A stretch of DNA of 64,000 nt from an uncultured Flavobacteriaceae bacterium (lineage in GTDB: Bacteria > Bacteroidota > Bacteroidia > Flavobacteriales > Flavobacteriaceae), in NCBI GenBank assembly GCA_943788165.1, contig CALSPF010000001.1, forward strand, positions 744,001 to 808,000, in the 5' to 3' direction. Both the position numbers and the translations under genes were made by a program. The notes beneath the pieces are model-generated. The model was not told where the DNA came from and made no database searches. It saw nothing but the letters and a program-made list of their open reading frames with translations. Of this stretch, positions 18,504 through 26,892 are shown piece by piece. Position 1 is the stretch's first letter. Every line of letters begins with the position of its first letter.

Positions 18504-19853
18504 TTATTCTTCGGTGATTAATAAATTTAGTAGACCAGCAATGATAAGAGATATCCCCGCAATGACCATTGCATAAATTGGTTTGTTGTCTAGAAAAGAG
18601 AGCAAGAAATTGATCCCTCCACTGGCTGCAATGATCTGTGGGATAACTATAAACATATTAAAGACCCCCATGGTCATTCCCATGCTTTTTTCATCTACTG
18701 CTCCAGCTAACATTGCATAGGGCATAGACAGGACACTTCCCCAAGAAATTCCAATTAGTAAAAAAGAATAGAGTAAAAATTCATGATTCCCGATAAAGTA
18801 AATAGAGATGAAGCCAACACCGCCCAATACAAGGGAAAAAAGATGAACCAACCGTTGGCTAATTTTTCTTTTTGCTGTGTAAAGGGTTAGCAATAAAGCA
18901 AAAACCATGGAAGACAAACCATAGATTCCCATGTAGGACCCCGTAAGATTTGAAGCCTCCTGAAAAGCCGTATTTTGTTGTTGAAACAATTCACTTTCTC
19001 CTATTTCTGCAAAGTTGAAATTGGCTTCAACGGGGAAAGGAGCATTAAACACATGCTCGGTTATCGCTGGGTTCGCCATACTCCACATGCTAAAAAAGGC
19101 AAACCAACTGAAAAATTGGATGAGGCCTAATTTTTTCATGGTCGTTGGCATTTGGGTGAAATGCCCCAAAAACTCCTTTAGCATTAATTTAATTCCCTGT
19201 TTCTTTTTTGCGCGAAACGCAACTAAATCATCAGGTGGATACTCTTTAGTTTTAAAGACTGTAAAAAGAATGGATAAAAGAAAAACAAATGCCCCAATGG
19301 CAAAAGCTACTTTGATGGACATGGGAATCTCACCCTGTATGGCCTCATTACTAACTCCGATTTTTGTCACAAACCAAGGTAGGTTACTCGCGATCCAGGT
19401 GCCAATTCCGATGATCAAGGTTTGCATGACAAATCCATAGGTACGTTGTTCGTTAGGGAGCTTATCTGCAACCAAAGCACGAAAAGGTTCCATGCTTATG
19501 TTTATGGAGGCATCCAATACCCACAGAAAACCTGCAGCAATCCATAAAGTGGGTGAGTAAGGAACAAAAAATAAAGCGAGGGAGCTCAAGACAGCACCAA
19601 TCAGAAAATAGGGTTTACGTCGTCCCAATCTTGGGTGCCATGTATTATCGCTTAAGTATCCAATAATGGGTTGCACAACAAGTCCTGTTAGTGGCGCGGC
19701 AATCCAGAGTAGAGGAATATCAGACTGATCTGCACCAAGGGTTTGAAAGATACGTGACATAAATCCCCCCTGCAGGGCAAACCCGAATTGAATCCCCAAG
19801 AAACCGAAACTCATGTTCCATATTTCCCAAAAACCTAATTGTTTTTTTTTCAT
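18504..19853 (-). CDS. MFS sugar transporter (SLC45/GPH-like)
   Basis: A 449-aa inner-membrane carrier with about 12 hydrophobic helices. The loop between helices 2 and 3 reads SDNTWHPRLGRRKPYF, typical of the sucrose/maltose H+ symporter branch (SLC45-like). Related carriers occur in Flavobacteriia alpha-glucan loci and are thought to import maltose or maltodextrins; the substrate here is inferred. It lies between lacI (90-base gap) and a GH13 gene in the same direction. A perfect -7 box lies in the gap upstream, so it can be transcribed separately from lacI. Confidence 0.88.
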   Translation of the reverse strand: MKKKQLGFWEIWNMSFGFLGIQFGFALQGGFMSRIFQTLGADQSDIPLLWIAAPLTGLVVQPIIGYLSDNTWHPRLGRRKPYFLIGAVLSSLALFFVPYSPTLWIAAGFLWVLDASINISMEPFRALVADKLPNEQRTYGFVMQTLIIGIGTWIASNLPWFVTKIGVSNEAIQGEIPMSIKVAFAIGAFVFLLSILFTVFKTKEYPPDDLVAFRAKKKQGIKLMLKEFLGHFTQMPTTMKKLGLIQFFSWFAFFSMWSMANPAITEHVFNAPFPVEANFNFAEIGESELFQQQNTAFQEASNLTGSYMGIYGLSSMVFALLLTLYTAKRKISQRLVHLFSLVLGGVGFISIYFIGNHEFLLYSFLLIGISWGSVLSMPYAMLAGAVDEKSMGMTMGVFNMFIVIPQIIAASGGINFLLSFLDNKPIYAMVIAGISLIIAGLLNLLITEE

Positions 19854-19909
19854 GTTAAATGCCGTTGATTTGTAAACTGAATTAGTGTATTATGCGTTTT
19901 ACACCCAAT

Positions 19910-19917
19910 CAAATATA
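19910..19917 (-). promoter_or_regulatory. Candidate promoter of MFS-GH13, -7 box TATATTTG
   Basis: TATATTTG on the minus strand fits TAnnTTTG exactly, in the gap between lacI and the MFS gene, 57 bases before its start. No TTG is found at the usual -33 position. Confidence 0.4.
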
Positions 19918-19943
19918 TTATAATATTTTAAACCGAAGGGCTT

Positions 19944-20984
19944 TTATGATGATTCACGTTGGACGATTGTGCACTCAATGACTTTTGTGGAATGGCTATA
20001 GAGCGGTGTTTTATTGGTTAGTTTATCAATTAGCATTTGTGCGGAAGAAGCACCAATCTTCTCTCCGTGCTGGCTTACAGTTGTTAGTGTAGGAGAGGAG
20101 TATTTTGAGATAAACCCATCGGTAAAACAAATTATTGAGATGTCGTTTGGTACATGGATTTTTCTTTTTTTGAGCACTTTCAGAGCTGCGGCTGCATAAA
20201 TTTCATTCACACAAAAAATTCCATCGATCGCAGAATTTTCCCCAATTGCTTGATCAATCTGTTTTTCCAGTTCAAATACTGCTTGTTCTGGGTTTTTTAA
20301 ATCTTGGGCTTTTATCATCAATCGATTGTCGGCAATCATGTGATTTTTTTTCAAGGCCTCAAGATATCCTTGTGTTCTAAGTTTGCCAACATTTATGTAA
20401 TCTTGTGTGCTCACAAGCAAGATGTTTCGACATCCCTTGTCAAGGAGATTTTGGACTGCTTTTTCTGCTCCAGTTTTATCATCCACAATTATTTTGTCGC
20501 ATGCAATATCGTTTAGTACTCGATCAAATAAAACAACTGGAATGCCAAAATCAATGGTTTCTTGTATGTGATGAAAATCTTGTGTTTTTAAAGTCTCTTT
20601 TGCCACAGACATAATTATTCCGTCAATGGAACTGTCGGCCAAGGTTTCCATGTTTAGTACTTCTTTTTCAAAAGATTCATTCGATACTGCAATGATTACA
20701 TTATAGCCCATTTGATTGGCATATTTTTCTGCACCGTTAATTACTGTGGAAAAGAAATAATGAACGATTTCTGGAATAATAATTCCAATGGTCTTCGTCT
20801 TTCTGTGTTTTAAACTAAGTGCAATGTTATTTGGACGATAATTGTGCTCTTTTGCAAAAGCAATGATTTTATTCCTTGTCTCTAGGCTAATTTCAGCACT
20901 GTTTTTCAAAGATTTTGAGACAGTTGAAATCGATACATTGAGTTCGTATGCAATTTGTTTGAGTGTAATCCTTTTTGAGTTCAC
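19944..20984 (-). CDS. LacI-family transcriptional regulator
   Basis: A 346-aa regulator with an N-terminal helix-turn-helix (TLKQIAYELNVSISTVSKSLKN, split as TLKQIAYELNV and SISTVSKSLKN, about residues 7-28) and hinge helix (NNIALSLKHRKT). A periplasmic-binding-protein-like sugar domain starts at TKTIGIIIPEI. Such regulators sit beside Flavobacteriia alpha-glucan loci and respond to maltose-type sugars; the ligand is inferred. It is transcribed away from susC, and a perfect 16-bp palindrome lies between the two genes, overlapping its own probable -33 region, which suggests autoregulation. Confidence 0.93.
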   Translation of the reverse strand: MNSKRITLKQIAYELNVSISTVSKSLKNSAEISLETRNKIIAFAKEHNYRPNNIALSLKHRKTKTIGIIIPEIVHYFFSTVINGAEKYANQMGYNVIIAVSNESFEKEVLNMETLADSSIDGIIMSVAKETLKTQDFHHIQETIDFGIPVVLFDRVLNDIACDKIIVDDKTGAEKAVQNLLDKGCRNILLVSTQDYINVGKLRTQGYLEALKKNHMIADNRLMIKAQDLKNPEQAVFELEKQIDQAIGENSAIDGIFCVNEIYAAAALKVLKKRKIHVPNDISIICFTDGFISKYSSPTLTTVSQHGEKIGASSAQMLIDKLTNKTPLYSHSTKVIECTIVQRESS

Positions 20985-21008
20985 AGTTTATGTATTCAAT
21001 ATGTTGTC

Positions 21009-21016
21009 TAAAGGTA
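21009..21016 (-). promoter_or_regulatory. Candidate lacI promoter, -7-like box TACCTTTA
   Basis: One mismatch to TAnnTTTG. A TTG 22 bases upstream lies inside the palindrome at 21035-21050, so a regulator bound there would cover the -33 element. Confidence 0.3.
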
Positions 21017-21034
21017 AAATTAAAAGTTATTAAC

Positions 21035-21050
21035 ACTACAACGTTGTAGT
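21035..21050. promoter_or_regulatory. Probable LacI operator, 16-bp perfect palindrome
   Basis: ACTACAACGTTGTAGT is fully self-complementary with a central CG, the usual form of a LacI/GalR operator. It lies 51 bases upstream of lacI and centred about 124 bases upstream of the susC start. I found no second copy in the other gaps of the locus. Confidence 0.65.
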
Positions 21051-21072
21051 TCCTTTTTTTTGGGTTAAATAC

Positions 21073-21101
21073 TTGGTCAATTATGGAAAATGTAGGTTTT
21101 G
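21073..21101 (+). promoter_or_regulatory. Candidate susC promoter
   Basis: TTG (21073-21075), 17 bases, then TAGGTTTTG (21093-21101), which matches TAnnTTTG except for one extra base in the spacer. The palindrome lies about 22 bases upstream of the TTG. Confidence 0.35.
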
Positions 21102-21166
21102 ATGTTTATTTAATATATTTTAGTAAAATAACCGATCATTTTTTTACGATTAATCAAAATCAAGCA

Positions 21167-24079
21167 ATGTCAAAATTAATTAAACACACGCACTTCTTTG
21201 TTCTGCTGTTGATTTCCACGGGGATTTTCGCACAACAAAAAGTTTCTGGTTTGGTAACAGACGCCGAAGGTACTCCCTTACCCGGTGCTACTGTTGTTGT
21301 CCAAGGAACTCAAAATGGTGTAACAACTGACTTCGATGGGATCTACTCCATCGATGTAGAACAAGGGGCTACTCTTGAAGCAAGTTACATAGGGTACAAA
21401 TCTGTGCTAGCTGTCATAGGCAGTCAAGACAACATCAATTTCTCTTTGCAATCTGACAGTGAATTGGATGAAGTTGTTGTTACTGGATATGGTTCAGCAA
21501 GAAAAGAAGATTTAACCGGAACACTAGATGTAGTTTCGAGTGAAAACTTTACCAAAGGCTCAGTTGTCTCTCCTCAACAGCTTCTTCAGGGAAAAGTAGC
21601 TGGTGTTTCCATTGTATCAAATAGTGGTGCACCTGGAGACGGAGCCAATGTATTGATTCGAGGTATCGGATCACTTAACCTTAACTCTAATCCACTTTAT
21701 ATCGTTGATGGCATTCCGTTGGACGCTGGTGGTGTTGGTGGGTCTAGAAATCCGTTGAATGTCATTAATCCAAATGATATTGCTAGCATGACGGTTTTGA
21801 AAGACGCTTCTGCAACAGCTATTTACGGATCACGAGCGGCAAATGGTGTCATTATTATCACAACAAATAGTGGGAAACCTGGGGAGTATAAATATGAGTT
21901 TAGTTCCCGTTTTACCACTTTCACGCCAATAAATTTTGTTGATGTTTTAACGGCCGATGAATTTACCAGTGCTGTTAAGGTAACAAACAGTAACGATTTC
22001 ATTTCCCGCTTAGGGACTAGTGATACGGATTGGCAAAAAGCAATTTACAAAACGGCTGTAGGTACTAATAATTCATTTTCTGTTTCAGGGGGTGAAATAC
22101 CATTTAGACTTTCTGTTGGGCAGACCCAACAAGATGGAATTTTAAAAGGTGATGGTTTTCAGCGAATTACTGGATCTCTATCAATTTCACCAGAGTTTCT
22201 CAACGGAGATTTGAAGGCAAAACTTAATGTTAGAGCCGTGAATACAGAAAACGACTTTGCCAATCAAGGGGCCATTTCTTCTGCAGTTTTATTTGACCCC
22301 ACCAAGCCCATCTATGATGTCAATTCGCCTTTTGCTGGCTACTATACATGGTTGGATAATGATGGAACTAAATTAGCATTGTCGCCAACAAATCCATTGG
22401 CGCTATTAAACCTAACGGAAGATAAATCGACCGTAAACAGATATATTTCAAACCTAAAGCTTGATTATGATTTGGCCATCGATGGGCTTAGTGCAACAAT
22501 TAGCACTGGGATAGATCGTTCTGAGGGAGAAGGTTTTAATTTCAGCAGTGCAGATTTGCCTACAGATTCAAGTGGGTTTAATGGAAGCCGAGGTGCTTAT
22601 AAGAACAAGACAATAAATTTATTGTTTGACGCATATTTGAACTATAAAAAATCTTTTGGTAAGTCTAATCTGTCAGCCACTGCGGGTCATTCGTATCAAA
22701 GTTTTGAATATGACAATATATCTTCAAGTTACACCGAGTTTCTTAACGATGACGGTACTATTGACACTACGGCATCATTGGAAAGATCTAATATTGACAA
22801 GTCAAAAAATGTATTGATTTCTTATTTTGGGCGCGTTAATTATGGTTATGACAACCGTTACTTGGTCACCGCTACACTGCGTTCAGATGCATCTTCAAAA
22901 CTGCCTGCAGATGATCGATGGGGGAATTTCTTCTCTGGTGCTATGGCATGGAACATTCACAACGAAAACTTTGGCCTAGAAAATATGTTCAATATTTTGA
23001 AACTGCGTATTGGTTATGGTGAAGTTGGAAATGTAAATGGACTAGCTGATTATAACTTCTTGACTCGATATACAGGAAGTAATCCTCAAGCACAATACGG
23101 ATTTGGATCAACCTATTATACTACTTATCGTCCGGCTCCAATCAATAAAGACTTGCGTTGGGAGGTTGGACAAACGGCTAACATTGGTCTAGATTTTAGT
23201 TTTTCAAAAATTAAATTCAGTGGTTCAGTTAATGCCTATATCAAAAACACGGACGATTTGATTGCTTCTGCAGTTGTAGATCCTTTCACCAATTTTGGAA
23301 CAACTATTAATGCCAATATCGGTGATATGGAAAATAGAGGAATTGAAGTTGAATTAAATGCAACCTTTGTAGAAACCGAAGATTTTAAATTTAGTTTAAG
23401 CTATAATGTTGCTTTAAATGAAAACAAAATTCTGCGTCTTCAAAATGAACAAAATGTTGGTGGACTTGGATTTGGGAATTCGTTACAACGTCACGAAGAA
23501 GGCAAGGCTCCCTTTTCATATTACGTCTACAAGCAAATTTATAATGCTGCAGGAGTTCCAATTGAAGGTGCTTATGCTGATCTAAATGGAGATGGCCAAA
23601 TCAATAATGACGATCGTTATTTCTACAAAGATCCATATGCTGACATCAATATGGGTTTAACGGCTTCTTTTGAATACAAGAACTTTGATCTGTCAGCAGT
23701 CTCGCGTGCAAGCATTGGAAACTATAGTTACAACGCTATCTCTGCTTCCTCCAATCAGTCACAAATCACCAATTTAGGCCGTTTGTCAAATGTGCATACA
23801 GATTACCTTGACACTAACTTCAATTTCTTCTCCGATAAGAATGCAGTAAGTGACCATTACATTCAAAATGCATCTTTCTTTCGTTTAGACAACATCACAC
23901 TTGGTTATACCATCGAGAATTTTGTAAAAAATAACCCAATGCGTCTCTACCTTACGGCAGACAACTTATTGGTTGTAACAGATTATGACGGTATTGATCC
24001 TGAGATAACAGGAGGAATAGACAGTAACTTTTATCCACGTTCACGTGCGGTTGCTTTTGGTCTAGACATTAAATTTTAA
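21167..24079 (+). CDS. susC: SusC/RagA-type TonB-linked outer-membrane transporter
   Basis: A 970-aa outer-membrane importer of oligosaccharides that works with the SusD protein encoded next. Signal peptide (MSKLIKHTHFF to IFAQ), a carboxypeptidase-regulatory-like beta-sandwich (about residues 25-98, VSGLVTDAEGTPLPGATVVV), the plug with LDEVVVTGYGSARKEDLTG and GSRAANGVIIITT, then the beta-barrel ending in aromatic FGLDIKF. I chose the start at 21167 because it gives a correct signal peptide; the earlier ATG at 21083 would add 28 residues overlapping the promoter. Energy comes from TonB-ExbBD encoded elsewhere. Confidence 0.96.
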   Translation: MSKLIKHTHFFVLLLISTGIFAQQKVSGLVTDAEGTPLPGATVVVQGTQNGVTTDFDGIYSIDVEQGATLEASYIGYKSVLAVIGSQDNINFSLQSDSELDEVVVTGYGSARKEDLTGTLDVVSSENFTKGSVVSPQQLLQGKVAGVSIVSNSGAPGDGANVLIRGIGSLNLNSNPLYIVDGIPLDAGGVGGSRNPLNVINPNDIASMTVLKDASATAIYGSRAANGVIIITTNSGKPGEYKYEFSSRFTTFTPINFVDVLTADEFTSAVKVTNSNDFISRLGTSDTDWQKAIYKTAVGTNNSFSVSGGEIPFRLSVGQTQQDGILKGDGFQRITGSLSISPEFLNGDLKAKLNVRAVNTENDFANQGAISSAVLFDPTKPIYDVNSPFAGYYTWLDNDGTKLALSPTNPLALLNLTEDKSTVNRYISNLKLDYDLAIDGLSATISTGIDRSEGEGFNFSSADLPTDSSGFNGSRGAYKNKTINLLFDAYLNYKKSFGKSNLSATAGHSYQSFEYDNISSSYTEFLNDDGTIDTTASLERSNIDKSKNVLISYFGRVNYGYDNRYLVTATLRSDASSKLPADDRWGNFFSGAMAWNIHNENFGLENMFNILKLRIGYGEVGNVNGLADYNFLTRYTGSNPQAQYGFGSTYYTTYRPAPINKDLRWEVGQTANIGLDFSFSKIKFSGSVNAYIKNTDDLIASAVVDPFTNFGTTINANIGDMENRGIEVELNATFVETEDFKFSLSYNVALNENKILRLQNEQNVGGLGFGNSLQRHEEGKAPFSYYVYKQIYNAAGVPIEGAYADLNGDGQINNDDRYFYKDPYADINMGLTASFEYKNFDLSAVSRASIGNYSYNAISASSNQSQITNLGRLSNVHTDYLDTNFNFFSDKNAVSDHYIQNASFFRLDNITLGYTIENFVKNNPMRLYLTADNLLVVTDYDGIDPEITGGIDSNFYPRSRAVAFGLDIKF

Positions 24080-24088
24080 TTCACAACT

Positions 24089-25690
24089 ATGAAAAAATTA
24101 ATATTCTTAATTGCAATAATGACGATGATTACCTCCTGTCAAAGTGATTTGGATCAAAATCCAATTGATCCAGATTTATTTACAGAGGTAGATGTATATA
24201 GTGATGCAAGCCAAGCCCGAGGTGCTTTGGCAAAAGTATATGCAAGTTTAGTTTTAACAGGTCAACAAGGACCAGCAGGAGATCCAGATATCGATAATAG
24301 TTTAATCGATGAAGGTTTTTCTCAGTACACACGTATTCTGTTTACCCTCAATGAAATTACAACAGATAATGCAGTTGTAGGTTGGGGAGATCCAGGTTTG
24401 CCAAATATTCATGAAATGTCATGGGATGTAAATAATCCTTGGACCAAAGGCATGTATTTCCGTTTGGCTCAGGTGGTTTCTTTTTCGAATTCATTCATTG
24501 AAAATGCTGCAGATTTAGCGGCTGGTGACTCAGAAGTTGCTTCTTACATCGCTGAAGCGCGAGTGATTCGCGCCTATGCTTATCTTCAGTTAATGGATAT
24601 GTATGCCAATGTGCCACTGGTAACAACAGTTACTACTGAGCTTCCTGAGCAAAGCAATCGTGCAGAGATTTTTGCCTTTGTTGAGTCTGAACTTACTGAA
24701 TTGGCTGGCCTATTGAAAGAACCACGTTCAAATGAATATGGGCGTCTAGACAAAGCCGCGGCTTGGTCATTGCTTACACGTTTGTATTTAAATGCACCTG
24801 TATATATTGGAACAAATAAATATGCGGAAGTGGTTACCAATGCTGAAAATGTTATTTCAAGTGCTTATTCACTAAACACTGCCGACGGAAACTCAAATGG
24901 AACGGCCTATGATGAATTGTTTCTTGCAGACAACTCTACCAACGGGGCACAAAACGAATTCATTTTTGTTCTACAATTCGACGGCATCAATAGCCAATCT
25001 TGGGGAGGGTCAACCTTTATGGTGCATGCACCCATTGGTGGAACTATGAATCCTTCGCTTTTTGGCGTCAATGGAGGTTGGGCAGGCCTCAGAACTACCA
25101 AAGCATTGGTAGATAAATTTGGGTATGCAGTAACTGCTACAAATGCGGATGGTGAACCAACCGCTTGGTCAGATTCCAGAGCTATGTTCCATACCGATGG
25201 ACAGAATTATGAAATGGCCAAAATTCCAAAATTCACCGAGGGCTATGGTGTTACTAAATTTAGAAATGTAGATACCAATGGAAACCCTGGCTCAGATTCT
25301 TCTGGAGATCATGTTGACATGGATTTACCGATCATTCGTTTGGCAGAAATCTACCTAAATTATGCCGAAGCTGTAACGCGAGGTGGAGTAGGGAGTACTT
25401 CTGTAGCGCTAGGCTACATCAACGAATTAAGAACAAGAGCGGGTGCTCCTGCTGCATCATCACTAAGTACTGACTTAGTAATGGATGAGCGTTCAAGAGA
25501 ACTCTATTGGGAGGGACTAAGACGAACAGACCTTATTAGAGAGGGGAAATTTGTTTCTTCGACCTATTTATGGCCTTTCAAAGCCGGTGTTTCTCAAGGT
25601 GCTGCCACAGATGCACACAGAAAAATTTTCCCAATTCCAGAAGACGTTCTTTTGGTAAACACTAACCTTACACAAAATCCAAATTACTAA
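24089..25690 (+). CDS. susD: SusD/RagB-type glycan-binding lipoprotein
   Basis: A 533-aa surface lipoprotein that caps SusC and binds the glycan. Lipobox MITSC followed by QSDLD. TPR-like N-terminal region (AEARVIRAYAYLQLMDMYANVPLVT, in two parts AEARVIRAYAYLQLMD and MYANVPLV), and the C-terminal family motifs DLPIIRLAEIYLNYAEA and GYINELRTRAG, ending with ERSRELYWEGLRRTDLIR and KIFPIPEDVLLVN. It begins 9 bases after susC. Trp-rich stretches (WGDPGLPNIHEMSWD) may form the binding platform. Confidence 0.96.
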   Translation: MKKLIFLIAIMTMITSCQSDLDQNPIDPDLFTEVDVYSDASQARGALAKVYASLVLTGQQGPAGDPDIDNSLIDEGFSQYTRILFTLNEITTDNAVVGWGDPGLPNIHEMSWDVNNPWTKGMYFRLAQVVSFSNSFIENAADLAAGDSEVASYIAEARVIRAYAYLQLMDMYANVPLVTTVTTELPEQSNRAEIFAFVESELTELAGLLKEPRSNEYGRLDKAAAWSLLTRLYLNAPVYIGTNKYAEVVTNAENVISSAYSLNTADGNSNGTAYDELFLADNSTNGAQNEFIFVLQFDGINSQSWGGSTFMVHAPIGGTMNPSLFGVNGGWAGLRTTKALVDKFGYAVTATNADGEPTAWSDSRAMFHTDGQNYEMAKIPKFTEGYGVTKFRNVDTNGNPGSDSSGDHVDMDLPIIRLAEIYLNYAEAVTRGGVGSTSVALGYINELRTRAGAPAASSLSTDLVMDERSRELYWEGLRRTDLIREGKFVSSTYLWPFKAGVSQGAATDAHRKIFPIPEDVLLVNTNLTQNPNY

Positions 25691-25692
25691 TT

Positions 25693-26817
25693 ATGAAAGC
25701 AAATATAAAATTTAGCACACTAGTACTAGCTGCCTTGATGATGGTTGGTATTTCATCCTGTGAGAAAGAAGACTTTTTGATCTTCACCACAACGACAAAT
25801 GATACGTTGAGCTTTTCAAATGAATTTCAACCGGTCTATAAATTATCAAATGCAACCTCTTCTAACGTGGCAGAACGTTTGGTGTGGAACAAACCAGATT
25901 TTGGGACACCATCAACAGTTACTTATGTAGTAGAGGTTTCTGCTACAGATGATTTTGCGACTGTTCTATTAAGCTCTGGTGACACATCGAATATTCATTA
26001 TGGATTGGGTGTATCCGCTTTAATTGAAATCGCTGTTGCTTTGGGCTTAGATGAAGACCCATCGACAAACAATGATGACGGAACTCCTAACACAATAGCA
26101 ACTTTGTATGCGCGCGTTAAAGCGTTTGCTGGAGGTTCTTCAGATGGAGCAAACCCATCTATGATTGTTTCTACTGGCGCAGCAATGAACATTGAAATGC
26201 TAGAAGTTGCAGCAGCCTGTTCAGAAGCCGAATTAAGTACTTGGGGACTTGTTGGAAGTGCAGTCAATGATTGGGGTGGACAGAATAGAGGTTTTGCCGC
26301 TGGGAACGACGTGCCTTTCCTTTCCAATGGAACAGAAGGTACCTATACTACTGCACTTTATCTTTCTGATGGAGAATTTAAAATTCGCCAAGATAACGAT
26401 TGGGGTGTAAACTACGGTGATACTGGTGCAGATGGTAACCTAGTATTAGGTGGAGATAATATTATCATTACAGCAGGAAATTACTTTGTAGATTTTAATG
26501 CTACTGATCTAACCATTACCATTACTCCTGCCGATTCAGTTTGGGGTATTGTTGGAAGTGCTACGCTCAATGGATGGGGAGATGCTCCAGATGTTAAAAT
26601 GATTCCAGATCCATGTAATGACGGAGTATACCTTGTGTACGGCGTGGTTTTAACCGATGGTGAAATGAAGTTTAGAGCAGATGATGACTGGGGGAATAAC
26701 CTTGGTGGGGCAGATGGAACCACAGTAAGCAGTGGAGACAATATCGCTGTAACGGCTGGCACCTATAACATTACGTTAGATACTGTCAATAATACATATT
26801 CTATTGTAGCTCAATAA
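25693..26817 (+). CDS. SusE/SusF-like starch-binding lipoprotein
   Basis: A 374-aa lipoprotein (lipobox GISSC, then EKED). After an N-terminal Ig-like SusE region (about residues 35-175) come two tandem binding modules, about 183-281 and 282-374. Both open with (T/V)WG(L/I)VGSA, carry DGE(F/M)K(I/F)R..(N/D)DWG, and close with ITAGNYFVDF or VTAGTYNITL. Conserved Trp residues are candidates for stacking on glucose. It does not hydrolyse but holds the polysaccharide near SusCD. It begins 2 bases after susD and is followed by a terminator. Confidence 0.88.
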   Translation: MKANIKFSTLVLAALMMVGISSCEKEDFLIFTTTTNDTLSFSNEFQPVYKLSNATSSNVAERLVWNKPDFGTPSTVTYVVEVSATDDFATVLLSSGDTSNIHYGLGVSALIEIAVALGLDEDPSTNNDDGTPNTIATLYARVKAFAGGSSDGANPSMIVSTGAAMNIEMLEVAAACSEAELSTWGLVGSAVNDWGGQNRGFAAGNDVPFLSNGTEGTYTTALYLSDGEFKIRQDNDWGVNYGDTGADGNLVLGGDNIIITAGNYFVDFNATDLTITITPADSVWGIVGSATLNGWGDAPDVKMIPDPCNDGVYLVYGVVLTDGEMKFRADDDWGNNLGGADGTTVSSGDNIAVTAGTYNITLDTVNNTYSIVAQ

Positions 26818-26837
26818 TTATTGATCATAATATTTTT

Positions 26838-26872
26838 AAAAATGAGCTATCTGAGGGTAGCTCATTTTTTTT
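26838..26872 (+). terminator. Terminator inside the PUL, after the SusE-like gene
   Basis: AAAATGAGCTA / TAGCTCATTTT stem with an 8-base loop and eight T. It separates susC-susD-susE from GH43 and the genes beyond it and would lower their expression unless read through. Confidence 0.87.
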
Positions 26873-26892
26873 AACCCAAATTTATTTTAAAA

